A stretch of DNA of 64,000 bases. Origin: Malania oleifera. Taxonomy: Eukaryota > Streptophyta > Magnoliopsida > Santalales > Ximeniaceae. The translations under genes were made by a program, and so were the position numbers. The notes under the pieces are model-generated. The model worked only from the letters and a program-made list of their open reading frames with translations, did no database searches and was not told where the DNA came from. The stretch covers positions 69,957,101 to 70,021,100 of the forward strand of contig NC_080428.1 in assembly GCF_029873635.1 (NCBI RefSeq). The letters run 5' to 3'. Positions 1-11,029 of the stretch are shown piece after piece (within the stretch, counting starts at the first letter, position 1; each line of letters begins with the position of its first letter).

Positions 1-770
1 CTAATTGATGAACTAACAAGAAATATCCAAAATGAGATCCCTTGGTGTATGTTGTTTGCAGATGATACCATGTTGATTGATGATAGTCGGAGCGGAGTGG
101 AATAAAAGCGAGAAGTCTAAAGGGTTTAGGATAAGTAGGAATAAGACAAAATATGAAATGTAATTTTAGTACTGTAAGGAGTAGCATTGATATATTTAGA
201 TATCTTGGATCTATTATGCAATCTGAAGGGGAAATTGAAGAAGATGTAGTACATAGAATTAAATTAGGTTAAGTAAAATGGAGGAGTGTGTCATGTGTGT
301 TGTGTGATCGTAGAATACTATTAAAATTAAAAGAAAAGTTTTATAAGACAGCTATAAGGTCAATTATGCTTTATGGTTCAGAATGTTGGACAACTAAGAA
401 AAAATATGTACAAAAAATAAATGTTGTTGAGATGTGAATGATAAGGTGGATGAGTAGTTTAACATTAAGATAAAGTAAGAAATGAGCATATACGTAATAA
501 TATAGGCATAACACCGATTGAAAATAAGGTAAGGGAGGGGCAGCTTTGATGGTTTGGGCATTTGACCTGTGAGAAGGAGTGAGTTAGTTATTGTGTCTGG
601 CTTGGAAAGGGGTAAGGGCAGACCTAAAATAACTTGAAATGAGGTAGTGAGGAAGGATTCAACAGCCCTTAATCTTTAGAGGAAAATGCTCTTGATTGGA
701 TGAATTGACGGAAAAGAATTCGTGTAGCTTACCTCACCCAATGGGACTCCAGGTTTTTTGTTGTTGTTGT
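1..770 (+). mobile_element. RTE-type LINE, 3' part of reverse transcriptase to tail
   Basis: The first 110 bases translate to a reverse-transcriptase piece with the catalytic FADD motif ([14 protein letters not shown]), close to the same region of the LINE at 54.6-56.8 kb on the other strand. The piece then decays but keeps the conserved RTE 3' end (ATGCTTTATGGTTCAGAATG, then the AGGGAGGGGCAGC block) and finishes in a TTG-repeat tail at about 758-775, which is usual for plant RTE LINEs. Reading frames are broken many times. The 5' part lies outside the window. Confidence 0.85.
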
Positions 771-779
771 TGTTTTTAT

Positions 780-1226
780 TGTTTATCCTTTTGAAAGGGA
801 AACAAACTCATCCTATGTTGAAATAAGGATTAGCTACTCTTGTATCTTTCCTTTTTTCAAATCTATAGATAAAGAAGTAATTGCATTAAAGGGTACCAAG
901 GCCGTTCCAACCCACCAAAAAAGTAAGAAAACAGACAAGAAATCTGAAGTCAAAAAATCAATCCAAGAAGTGAGGATTGGTGTAAGATTTCCAGGACTCT
1001 CCAAAAAAATGTGTGCTAGCATGAAAATGATTTTTCACCTTCATGTTCTGTACACACATACCCATCCTTAAAAAAAAAAAAAAAAAAAAAAACCCATCTC
1101 TTTCCCTCCAAATACTCCAAAGCACACAAAGGGGGGCAATTTCCACATTTTTCAAAGTCTTATTCCAGCCTTTAAAACTCCAGCAGTGTAGAAGTGAAGA
1201 CTCAGTATTTGGCATCATTGACACAA
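780..1226 (-). mobile_element. L1-type LINE 3'-end relic (zinc-finger/RT C-terminus)
   Basis: Minus-strand translation around 1040-1224 gives SSLLHCWSF followed by APLCVLWSIWRERDG. This resembles the zf-RVT region at the end of plant L1 ORF2, where an LHC motif is followed by a W-x-x-WxER(N) block. The relic is interrupted by a run of A/T and is clearly dead. A solo LTR at 1232 landed in or beside it. The family call rests on this short motif only. Confidence 0.5.
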
Positions 1227-1231
1227 CAAGA

Positions 1232-1694
1232 TGTTGGGCTTTTGTGGAGCCTAGTTGTGTTTTAATTTGGATGACGACCCGACCTCTATTTAATTAGAGA
1301 TTTCTATCTTAAGGCTTAGTCTATGGAGCAAAGGCTTGGGCCGTAAGGGGGCACAAGCTGTACTTGTGGGGGTCCGGGGGCAACGCCCTTGGGAAAATTT
1401 TTTGGAGCCCATTCGGAACGGAACCCTAGGCGCAACATATAAAAAGGAATGCTTTCGGGTGATTAGGGTTGGCGTTATTGTACCTGCAAGAGAGCGAGAG
1501 GGAGAGCATTGTATCGCCGCACTCTCTGTGTTTTCTTCCTGATAATATTGAAATCCCTGCAACTCCGTAGACGTGGGCAAAATTGCCGAACCACGAAAAT
1601 ATTGTCTTGTGCGTGTGATTGATTTTTCTTTGGCGTTATTTTTCTTCTATTTTGTTTCTCACAGGTTTCGGGAATTTGTTCTTTATTCCCAACA
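1232..1694 (+). mobile_element. Solo LTR, Ty1/copia-like, with perfect 5-bp target duplication
   Basis: The segment starts TGTTGGGC and ends TTCCCAACA. It is flanked by the same 5 bases, CAAGA, at 1227-1231 and 1695-1699. A TATA-like stretch (CATATAAAAAGG) near 1436 gives plus orientation. At 463 bp with TG...CA ends, no internal region and an intact duplication, it fits a solo LTR left by recombination. The copia assignment is by length and style and is not proven. Confidence 0.8.
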
Positions 1695-1699
1695 CAAGA

Positions 1700-2705
1700 A
1701 ACTCTGCTAGATAAGGCTCCAGAACTCCCTTAATATAGGATAGTGCTGCAGGTGATTAGTACTTTCTCCTCTTGCACACCACTTGACTACCATCACATCT
1801 CTATTTCCAAGGTTTTACACCCCTTATCACCCTGATTCTTAAGGAATGTAACCATTACAACCAAACAACAAAAATGAACACAATTCAATTCTTCATCCCT
1901 TGAAAAGATAAGTTGTCATATCTCCTACAACACATTTCCTCTTATGATGTTAATGGCACTTCAAACTCAAGGCTTCACATCAATTTTTGCTTTTCCTTGT
2001 AGCCTACATTTTTTAGCATTTCATAAAGCATAAATGTAGATGCAACAAACAGCAACGGAACTCACAATTCCTGAATTTCAGTTTTTTCTAATAAACAATC
2101 TGCACTAAAAGAGACTTGTAACTTCCTTTATTTTAAAATGCTATTTCCCAGGAAATAGGTTGCCCATACCATCCTCAATCAGTAGAATCCTTAATAAAAA
2201 TGTTTTCTCTCCCATCAAATGGCAAAAGCAGGGTAAAATTAAATCAAACTTTGCAGACCTAAGTAACTAAACAAAGCAAGAATGTCTAGTCAACTGCTGC
2301 ACCTCAACGCATTTCGGTAAAAACCAGCTAGCCATTTTTCTTAATTCCATTATTCATTCTGGGTTTCCTTGAATTTGAAAGTTCTCATTTAGTAGGTTTC
2401 TATACCAAGTCTCAATCCAATTAAGTTTGTAGCCTCAACCAATTTCACTTGGAAGAAAGTGTGCACAAGAAATTTTTTTCTTGCTTTCAGAAAGAAGCAC
2501 AAACTATAACCGAATGCAGATGTATGTATATTTGAAATTATGCATGTGTATCCATCAGTATGTGTAATCATTTAGCATGAAAAAGGCATCAACATAAGCA
2601 AAAGAATGGTAGCAAATAAACAATTGAAATTGATATTGAAATGCAAATGCTCTATTGTTACATACATCCAACTCTCAATGTTCATAGTTCTATAAATTTT
2701 TACAG
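1700..2705. other. Intergenic, no gene seen
   Basis: AT-rich DNA between transposon relics. Short open frames have no recognisable motif and no splice-consistent partners. Nothing in this stretch can be supported as a gene. Confidence 0.6.
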
Positions 2706-3407
2706 GTAGATGTGGCTAAGTTTGAACATTGGAGGACCACTTTAGAGTCTAAAGGTATTAGGATAAGTAGAAATATGACATAATATATGAAATGTAATTT
2801 AGTAACATAAGGAATATTTGAGAGAAGATTAAACTTGATAATCAAGAAATTAATAGTACTAGTGGATTTTGATAACTTGGAGTTAAAGCAAGTTGGGTGA
2901 GGATTGAGTCAAGCGTGTTGTGTGATCATAGAATACCCTTAAAATTAAAAGGAAAGTTCCATAAGATGGCTAAAAGGTCAGCTATGCTTTATGGACCAGA
3001 ATGTTGGACAACTAAGAGCATTTACAAAAAGTAAAATTTTCCAAAATGCGAATGTTAAAGTGGAAAAGTGGTGTAACATTAAAGATAAATTAAGAAACAT
3101 GCATATATGCAATAAACTAGGCATAGCACCGGTTGAAGACAAGATAAGGGAGGGGCAGCTTAGATAGTCTGGGTATTTGAAACACGGGCCTAATAACGCA
3201 CCTGTGAGGAGGAGTGACTTATTGTATATAGTATGAAAAGGGGTAGGGGTAGGCCTAAAATAACTTGGGATGAGGTACTGATGAAGGATTTAATAGCTCT
3301 TAAGCTAGAAGAGGAAAATGCTCTCAATCAGGTGAATTGGTGGAAAAGGATTCATGTAGCCTACCGCACCTAGTGGGACTTCTTCTTCTTGTTGTAGATG
3401 TGGCTAA
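2706..3407 (+). mobile_element. 5'-truncated RTE-type LINE with 14-bp target duplication
   Basis: The insert at 2720-3393 is the 3' end of the same LINE family as 1-770: it shares the ATGCTTTATGG...AGAATGTTGGAC block, the AGGGAGGGGCAGCTTAGA block and the final AGTGGGACTTC, then TTCTTCTTGTTG. It is flanked by a perfect direct repeat, GTAGATGTGGCTAA, at 2706-2719 and 3394-3407. This is the signature of target-primed reverse transcription with 5' truncation. No coding capacity remains. Confidence 0.88.
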
Positions 3408-3769
3408 TTGAAAAAGTATACATTTAAAGTACACTATTTTTTTTAATCCAAATAACAAAGTTGTGCATTCACAAGTACTAACAGAAGTGCTGAAGATTCC
3501 ACCTTCAAAAAAGAGTCAACATCAACATATAATAGTATTAAGTTTGAATCTACTCAATATAGATTCACAAGCTTTAATGTACTCAATTTAAATTCACAAA
3601 ATAGAAAAAGGTTCTAACAACATCACCTGCAGGTCCAAAAGGGCAGCGCAAAATTCTAATCTCGCATTCCATGATCAGTCTAAGACTAAACTAGCATAGC
3701 GGATATCAAACCCAATAAGAAAAGTCCCATTTGTATGAGCTTAAGGTACTTCACCCCACATAAAAAGTA

Positions 3770-6110
3770 GTAAACATGGTGGAGGACTGCCTGCATCATT
3801 TAGGCTGCCTAATCGGCATACATATTTTAGGCATGGATTTAGGAAATAGGAAATTATGCTTGTATTAAATTTTTTTTGTGTTGTGTAATTTCCTGTTAAA
3901 AGTTCAGTTAGTTGTAGTAAGTACTTGGTTTGCAAGTGTATGAGACAGTTATCAAATTTGAATCAGAATTGCAATTCAATTTCCCTCTATATCTTGTGTA
4001 GCCCCCCCTCTCCTCTCCTTCTTCCTTCTTCCTCCTCCCTTCTTCTTCCTTTTCCTTCTTCCCTTCCCTTTTCTGTTATGTCCTATTTTCTATTCTATTC
4101 TCCTCTTTCTCTCTCTTTATCCCTACTCTGTTTCTGAACTTCTCCCCTGTTATGTCTCTAACTGCACTTCTATCCAGCTGTTCTCTCCTAGTCTCCTTCT
4201 CCCTTGCTCTTTCTTCTTCTCCTCCTCTCTATCTCTCTCCCTCAAATCCCTCTAGTGGGACTTAAGACTTGGTTCATTGTACCAATTTAGTATCAAAGCA
4301 AACCATGATCACCATGCACCAGAGACTGTTCTCATCTGCAACTTCCGAGAAGATTACAGTTGTGCCCTTTCCAGTCATAATTTTATTGCACATCCATCAT
4401 CATCAAAGACAGACACCAGCAAAAGGCCATCCCCTGGAATTTCATCGCTGTCCAATCACCAACAATATGGCACACTCCAGCGAAACATTTTTCCAGCCGT
4501 CGCCCCTTCAAAACTCCACATTTTCCAAATTTATCCTGAAAAACTGCCACTACAACTCACCACCCTTTGCTCCACCACCAGCCAGGACACCACCGCCAGA
4601 AGCTCCTTGCCAGCAGAGCATGCCTCCCATGCACCAACAACAAAAAATTCCAGCAACTTCTTGATGTAGGACAAGAAGCAAGACCTTGAGAAGATCCTTG
4701 TTGGAGAATACTTGAGAAGAATTGGATTGAGGATCATTGGGTTGGGTTAGTAGTTTATTATGGGTGTTTAGCATTAATTAGTATAGGATTATGTGTATTT
4801 GGGGTTTGTTTGTAATATTTGTGTAAAGTAAGGGTATGTTTGTATGCTATGTAGTTTTAGGGGTATATGTGTAGTTTCATGTGTTAAGGCTTTCTTATAA
4901 ATACTGTGTGAAAGACATGTTGTTGGCACTTGTTGATGAATTTGAATTGAATTGAATGAGAGTTTTCCCCTGGTATCTCCTCTCGCCTCACTTCCCCTTC
5001 CTTTCTTCTGATTTCTCCATGGCTGCAGAACCTTGATGCTGCCCCTGCATCACTTCTGCTTCTAAAATTGCAAGAAATTGGTTCTAGCCACAATATTTTG
5101 GTTTTTGATAGAAAATCAATTACCAATTTACGTTCACTTTTTTTTAGCATGAATTCAATTCTGCCAGGATGCTATCTGGACTGTGTGTGCTCTATCTGGG
5201 CAGTTTTCTGATGATTTGAGAAATTGGGAGCTAGTTTTAGAAATTGCACAGCTATGCTGAGAGCCAGAGACTTATTGCAACTTGAGCTTAGAGTATTTGG
5301 TGAGGATCAGCAGCTCCTCAAGCTCCTTCCATTTCTTAGCACAGAACACAGTGGAGTATATTATAGATGATGAGCTCATCACTTCTCCTCAGAGTGATTT
5401 TCAACAGTATCTTTGGCTCAATGGAGAGATCATCCTGCTTCAGGTGCTACATGGCTTACTGAGAATGTTGTTTGTGAGAGCGCTTCTAAGTTGTTAAGAG
5501 TCATAGTTACAGTCACACTCTACCAGGTTGAGTTTCTTTCAGCTGGGGAGCACAACGGAAGACTGCCTAAATAATTTAGGCTGCCTAGTCAGCATATACG
5601 TGTAGATTTAGGAAACTATGCTTGTATTAGACTTTTGCTTGTGTTGTGCAATTTCCCGAATTCCTGTTATGCTGGGTTCTTATGTAATTATGCATTCTAG
5701 TTAGTTCTAGGTAAAAGCACTTGGTTTATGAGTTGATTGAGACAGCCATCAGATTTGAATTAGAATTGCAATTCAGTTTCCTTCCTTGACTCGTGCAGTC
5801 CCTCTCCTCTCCTCCTTCTTCCTCCTCCCTTCTCCTTCCTTTTCCTTCCTGCCTTCTCTTCTTCGATCTGTTCTGTTCTCCTCTTCTGCCTCTTTCTCTC
5901 TGCCCTATTTCTGAACTCTCTTTTCTCTGTTATGTCACTAACTTTTCTTCTATCCTGTTGTTTTCTCTTCTTCTCCCTTGTTCTTTCTTCTTCTCGTCCT
6001 CTTCTCTCTATTTCTCTCACTCAATTCTCTCTCTGATTCTGTTTCCTACATTGCATGGGCTTGTCTCCAATCATACGAGTATGCCACTAGCCCCAAAGTT
6101 TTAGGAAGAA
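3770..6110 (+). mobile_element. Cluster of decayed copia-like LTR fossils
   Basis: Two related LTR-like blocks lie at about 3770-4262 and 5555-6050. They share GACTGCCT, TTTAGGCTGCCTA, the GAATTGCAATTCA block and a long pyrimidine-rich (CTTCTCCTCC) leader. Just after the first block is a primer-binding-like TAGTATCAAAGCA at about 4288. A third, more diverged LTR-like block starts near 4663 (TGATGTAGGAC) and has the same leader style at about 4960-5010. The cluster is old and broken, with no intact coding region. The block at 7773-8339 on the other strand belongs to the same family. Confidence 0.6.
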
Positions 6111-6521
6111 AGAAGAGAATAGGTCTACAAAACCTATCCAAATAAGAGAAAATGTATACCAACTATTGACACAAATACATGATCGTCCTATTGACATTAA
6201 ATTGACATAAACATTGTTTTTTAAGTCCTTTAGAATATAACCAATCATACAAAATTGAACAAAACCATAGAGCAAGTATAATTCACAGCCACAAGTAACT
6301 GAACAAAAAGCAAAAGGATGCTTGCTCCATGAAATTTTCTCTTAGAAATATTGAACTAAACAATGTCAGAGAATAGAGTAAAGTAGATAGAAGAAGGAAA
6401 TATAGGAGTCATAAGCCTATAATTATATCGTTTGGTGTTAATTATACCAAAGGGGAGGGTGAACAAAAAAAAACGCACAAATTTAAACAAACATGTAAAA
6501 CTAAAGCAGGGTGTTAGAAAG

Positions 6522-9500
6522 TTACATTGAGCGGGCTCTCTCCCAAGGTTGCTCATCAATTGACTCTTCCCAAATTACACAATCCCCTGAGCACTGATGG
6601 CAAGTTCTCAAACCCTGTTATACTTGAGGCAAAAGAATAAGAACAAGGTTAAGAAACTATAGTGTGTTATCCATGATGATAAATAACTTACAGAGTGGTT
6701 GCATGTCCTGCACAAATTACAAGACCCCATCACATTTTTATAACATTATTATGCAGAAACATCATTCCCCTTTCCCATTAAAATTCCAGTTGTCATATGC
6801 AAACTTAACATGCGTCTATGATACTTAGTTTATGTAACACAAAAATCTAAAGGAAGGTAACCTCCTTGCATTCTTAACAGGTACTAAAGTGGTGTTGAGG
6901 TAGTAACCCTCATTGTTGATCAAGTACAAGCCACTTATCGCATGTTTGTATCCACATAGAATTAATAAATAAGGCTGCAAGAGCATGTACCTTTCCATTA
7001 CATTGTGAACAATCCAATCTAGGTTTTTCTATTCCACATTCTGTACAGAGAGTATAACCCCTTCCCCTGCAGCTTGGACAAGGCAACTCTCTGATATACT
7101 GACCATTTGGACCAAACCATGACCTTGGTTTGGTTGCACCAGAAATAACATTCCTGGAGTGAAATTATATATTAGCTGTTGCGCCTCAACAAATTGGAAA
7201 ATATGTGAAATATAAGACAAATACTATGGTTGTTTACATAACACTGCTTCATGATTAAAGGCAGCAACTAGTATCACACTTATTGATCCAATCCATTGAG
7301 AAAGGGCATCATTATAAAAATTATTTAAAAAAAAAAAAGTTTGCAGAATAAACCTGCAAAATATACACCGCAGAACTGAGAGAAAACCTTCTCATTGTCA
7401 AACACATAGATTAGGAAACTGTCATGGTGATCAAATTATGAATTGAAGGTGCAACAAAGATGCCTAAAACAACCTATAAATAGTTGATGTGTTAAGACCA
7501 GGGAGTCCTAGCACAAGCTTGCGGGCACCAACTTCGCCCAAAATCTTAGCCTTGGGTACATCCATATAAATATATAAGGCACCACTCCTCTACATTTTTG
7601 CCAACTCTCATAAGTGAAATTTCCATCAATCATGTGTGTTACAAGCAGAAGCCATCTGTCTCTTAGAAGCAAGCCCAACTCTGACAATTGCTCAAGTGAG
7701 CTTACCCTTGTGCTTTACGTGCCTTGAATTGCATTTTACATGCCATTTGAATCAATCCTACCTCCCACATGATGTAGGACAGGCAACTGAATTCAGAAAT
7801 AGAGAGAGACTAAGAGAATTATGGGAGAGAATTAGAAGAAGAGGAAAATAAAAGGAGAGGAAGATAATTACAGAAGTACAGAGATATAGAAACAGAAGCA
7901 GAATTACAGAATACAGAAAAGAAATCAAAATAGAATTAGAAGGCAGCAGAGAGAACAAAGAAAGAGAAGGACAGACTGGAGAAAGAGAAAGACAGAATGG
8001 AGAATGGCAGAACAGAACAGAACAGAGATGGGAAGAGGAAGAAGAAGAAACCTGCGAAACAGAAGGGGAGAGAGAGAAGGAAACAGCAATAGCAATTCTG
8101 ATTTAAAACATTAACTCTTCCATACAATCACACTAATTATGCAGCCAATACCACAACTCTCACAAATAATTACAAAATAACCCCAACTAAAACATGTAAT
8201 TACAAAATAAACCCAAAGTACTTAAAAAAAATACACAAAATAAACCTAAAGTAACTAAACTAATCATATAACCAGAGTTTTCTCAAACTAAAAAAATAAT
8301 AATAAACTTAGCTACAATATAAACATCTAAAGTTCTACATTGGTGGTTCGCCATAGCCATGTCTTGACCCCATTCGAATCCATCTACTTGATCGATGATC
8401 CTAATTGTCCTCGACCACGAAAGTGGTCCCTCAACTAATAACACATCAAAAAAATAAGCTTTTAGACTTTGACTTACCTTGTTGTTTGCCAAGATTTATG
8501 AACCATTGGCTCTAACACCACTTGTTAACATGAGGGAGTCCTTGCGCAGACTTGATACATGGGTGAGCACTAAGTTGACCCAAAATCTTAAGCCATTAGG
8601 TCTTGGGTCCATCCATGTATATAAGTCATTCCTCTTCTCTAATTTTTTATGCAGGACAATTCTCACTATTGGAATTTCCAACTCGATTACTTTAAAAGCT
8701 AAAATTTTTAGAGAATAGTGGTTCTTTTCCTTTCATAAATTCCTATACTCCCCCACACAAAACCACGAACGGAGACAAGGAGGGAGGGCAAGGACAGGCC
8801 ATGCCACCTTAGCTCCTCCCTTCAAAAGTTGTGGGCCCATGCAGTGGTCAAAAACAGATTTCATTTTCCATTTTAGTCTTCCAAAGAAGTATAAAAAAAA
8901 CACTAGCTTATTTTTTAGTTTTCCAAAATTTGTATTAAAAAGACACAAAAATAAAGGGTTAGTTTAGTTGTGTCATACAGTTTTCATTTATCATTTCTAA
9001 ACTTTCAAATAATTACAAAAAAGACAACTTGTTTTTCAATTTCCTAAAAATTATATAAGAAATCAAAAATTTAGAAAACAATAAAAAGACATTCCCCCCC
9101 CCCCCCTTCCCTATACAACTTTAGAAAATTGGAAAACAAGGTGACATTTTATAATTATTTGAAAAAACGGAAACAGAAAATAGTTCATTTTCCACAACTG
9201 AATAGTGCCGAAACTTTTTCTTTATGTTCCAATTCTTTATAAAAATGCTACAAAACTGAAAAATAAGCTGACTTTTTTGTAACTCATTGGAAAATTAAAA
9301 ATGAAAAATTAAAATTATTTTCCACAACTAAATAGACCTTACAAATTTATAAAAGAATTAGATGGTGGTCCCCTTAATTCTTAAACTTTTCTTCAAGAAT
9401 ATATATATACATTGTTATTTGTAAAATAATTTCATGGTGTTCCCAATGTCTTTAGAATATTAGGAAAATAGGGGTGGCAGCACAAATAACATTTTTTACC

Positions 9501-10599
9501 ATGAGTGTTCTACTTTAGTTTTTCACAATTTACATTTCTTTCATCTTCACCCCTCCAACCATAAAATCCTGAGTTCGCCTCTTCTTTTCCTTTTGGGTCA
9601 GCCAAACATGAAAAAGTTTTAGGCAGAGTTTGGAAGCATGGAATGCAGGCCTTGAATTTAGATTTTTGAGGATTTGATTGAAACTCAGTACAATTTGATA
9701 CTGCATTTTGTCCAAATCTACACAATCCAAATCCAATGCCTAAAATCCAAGGTCACAATAAGCAGGGTAATATTTTTTGGGAGCTATGCTGGTTCAAACA
9801 CATGATCTCCTGCTTCCATACCATGTCAAACAATCAGTTACACTAAAAAGCTCAAACTTGCAGAGAAAATGTAGTTCTATAACTTAGATATATTCATTTG
9901 AGATGTTTATTTAACATTGAACCCTAAAGATGCATTTTCGCCATTCAGCCAACCGTCATCTTTTTCAACCTTCCTACAATTGCAGAAACATGCATGGTAC
10001 AAAACTCTTCTCCGTAACAGAAATAAATTTTACTATTTACATCCAGAGCCTTCAAAAGATGTTATGTATATAAACATAAAGTATGAGGTACTATCAAGCA
10101 ACCACATCTCAGTCTAATCTTACTCTTCATTACAAATAAAAGAGTGGAGTGTGCGCGTGAAAGAGGTAAGAATGCATAGAAGCACACACAGAACAGATGA
10201 AACCTTGGCTGTAAATCCTCAAGCCCAAAGAGCTCCTCCGAAGCATCATAACTCAGCTGTCAAAAAGAAAAGACAAAAACAAAAACAAATCGCCATTCAG
10301 AAAATTTGTACCACGAATTTTTCGAAAACTTCTATTCAAATTCCTAGAAACACAGCTCCGTTGAGAAATTACTAGATAGAACTGGCTACGACAATTGCTT
10401 GCATTAACTCAGAGAGAGGGGAAAGAGAGAGAATTGCCTGGCTTTGTTTGGGCACTGAAACTGAATCGTCGTTCAAGGAGGACGAAATCCCAAAAGGAAT
10501 AAACGAAGTTCTTCTGTTCGAATGGGGAAAAGACAAGAACCGCACATTTCTACGCACCCAAGGCATCAAAACCCAATGAGAGGCACAAATCGATGGCAT
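6522..10599 (-). CDS. DnaJ-type (CxxCxGxG) zinc-finger protein, probably plastid-targeted
   Basis: Four exons on the minus strand: 10438-10599, 10204-10256, 6991-7153, 6522-6614. They total 471 bases (156 residues plus stop) and the phases agree. Exon 1 (MPSICASHW...) is Ser/Arg-rich and acidic-poor like a transit peptide. Exon 2 reads SYDASEELFGLEDLQP. Exon 3 reads NVISGATKPRSWFGPNGQYI followed by CPSCRGRG, CTECG and CSQCNGK. Exon 4 adds the last G, then CHQCSGDCVIWEES, and ends at RARSM. The Cys-rich module matches the DnaJ zinc finger without a J domain, as in small plastid proteins of the BSD2/LQY1 type that act in thiol chemistry or complex assembly. The exact function is unknown. The exon 1 donor looks like a GC site (CAG|GCAATT), so that boundary is the least certain; exons 2-4 have normal GT-AG sites. 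The 3-kb intron 2 carries a TRIM and a solo LTR. Confidence 0.82.
7490..8685 (-). mobile_element. TRIM-like mini LTR element in an intron, split by a later LTR
   Basis: Two related terminal blocks start at 7490 (TGTTAAGACCAGGGAGTCC) and 8523 (TGTTAACATGAGGGAGTCC) and run about 140-165 bp each. They share CCCAAAATCTTA, CTTGGGT and CATCCAT, and each has a TATAAATATATAAG- or TATATAAG-like stretch. Immediately left of the right-hand block is GGCTCTAACACCACTT at 8506-8521, the reverse complement of a methionine-tRNA-type primer site. This gives a minus-strand element with very short LTRs and almost no interior, as in TRIMs. A related copy lies at 61537-61975. It is an old fossil without coding sequence; the outer right boundary is approximate. 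Confidence 0.65.
7773..8339 (-). mobile_element. Solo LTR (copia-like) nested in the TRIM
   Basis: The segment starts TGTAGGACAG and ends GTTCTACA. Its purine-rich plus strand is the reverse complement of the pyrimidine-rich leader seen at 3.9-4.2 and 5.8-6.0 kb, including AATTGCTATTGC versus GAATTGCAATTC. It interrupts TRIM interior sequence that is continuous (CCTCCCAC...CTTGACCC) in the relative at about 61862. No clear target duplication is visible. Confidence 0.6.
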
Positions 10600-10934
10600 T
10601 TCGCACGACAGCGTGTAGAAATGATCCGATTTGCAACAATCAGTCACCCAGCTTCAGAAATCATAGAGAAAGGAAAGAAAGAAGAGGACGAAGCATGATA
10701 ATTTCATCTCATATTCTTCTTCTGTGGCCAGAAACGAAACAAATCTCTTCGGTGCAGCCGTTTAAACTTTAAAGGGTGAAACTCCCAACCTACTGATCTT
10801 CATCCCAACAGCTAACTCGATGGCACTTTGGCTGCCAAGTCAAGCTTAGTAACAGATTCATTTAAAGGGGTTAGTTACCCGTCTTCGATTTACAGATTCG
10901 GTTTAGTGAGAATAGCTCGCGATCATGACAGGAC

Positions 10935-11000
10935 TCGAGGAAGAAGCCCCGGCTAACACCTTGCCAGCAGCCGCGGTTACGGGTCCGTGATGCCCGTGAC
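10935..11000 (+). pseudogene. Short SSU rRNA scrap (530-loop), organellar type
   Basis: The stretch contains AGCCCCGGCTAAC followed at the correct spacing by CCAGCAGCCGCGGT, the universally conserved small-subunit rRNA 530-loop region. The AAGAAGCCCCGGCTAAC flank is closer to plant mitochondrial 18S rRNA than to the cytosolic form as far as I can recall. Similarity fades after about position 10985. It is far too short to function and is most likely a tiny nuclear insertion of organelle DNA. Confidence 0.65.
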
Positions 11001-11029
11001 ACGTAACACGACTAGCAAAAATAATAGGG

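Noticed and set aside
4000-4250. Pyrimidine-rich tract as a possible regulatory element
   Set aside because: The same tract recurs in two other LTR relics (5.8-6.0 kb and, inverted, 7.9-8.1 kb), so it belongs to the LTR leader.
4269-4669. Two overlapping plus-strand frames of about 130 codons
   Set aside because: They lie between copia-like LTR relics after a primer-like site. Pro/Ser/Thr-rich, no domain, and both frames are open over the same bases, so this is probably composition.
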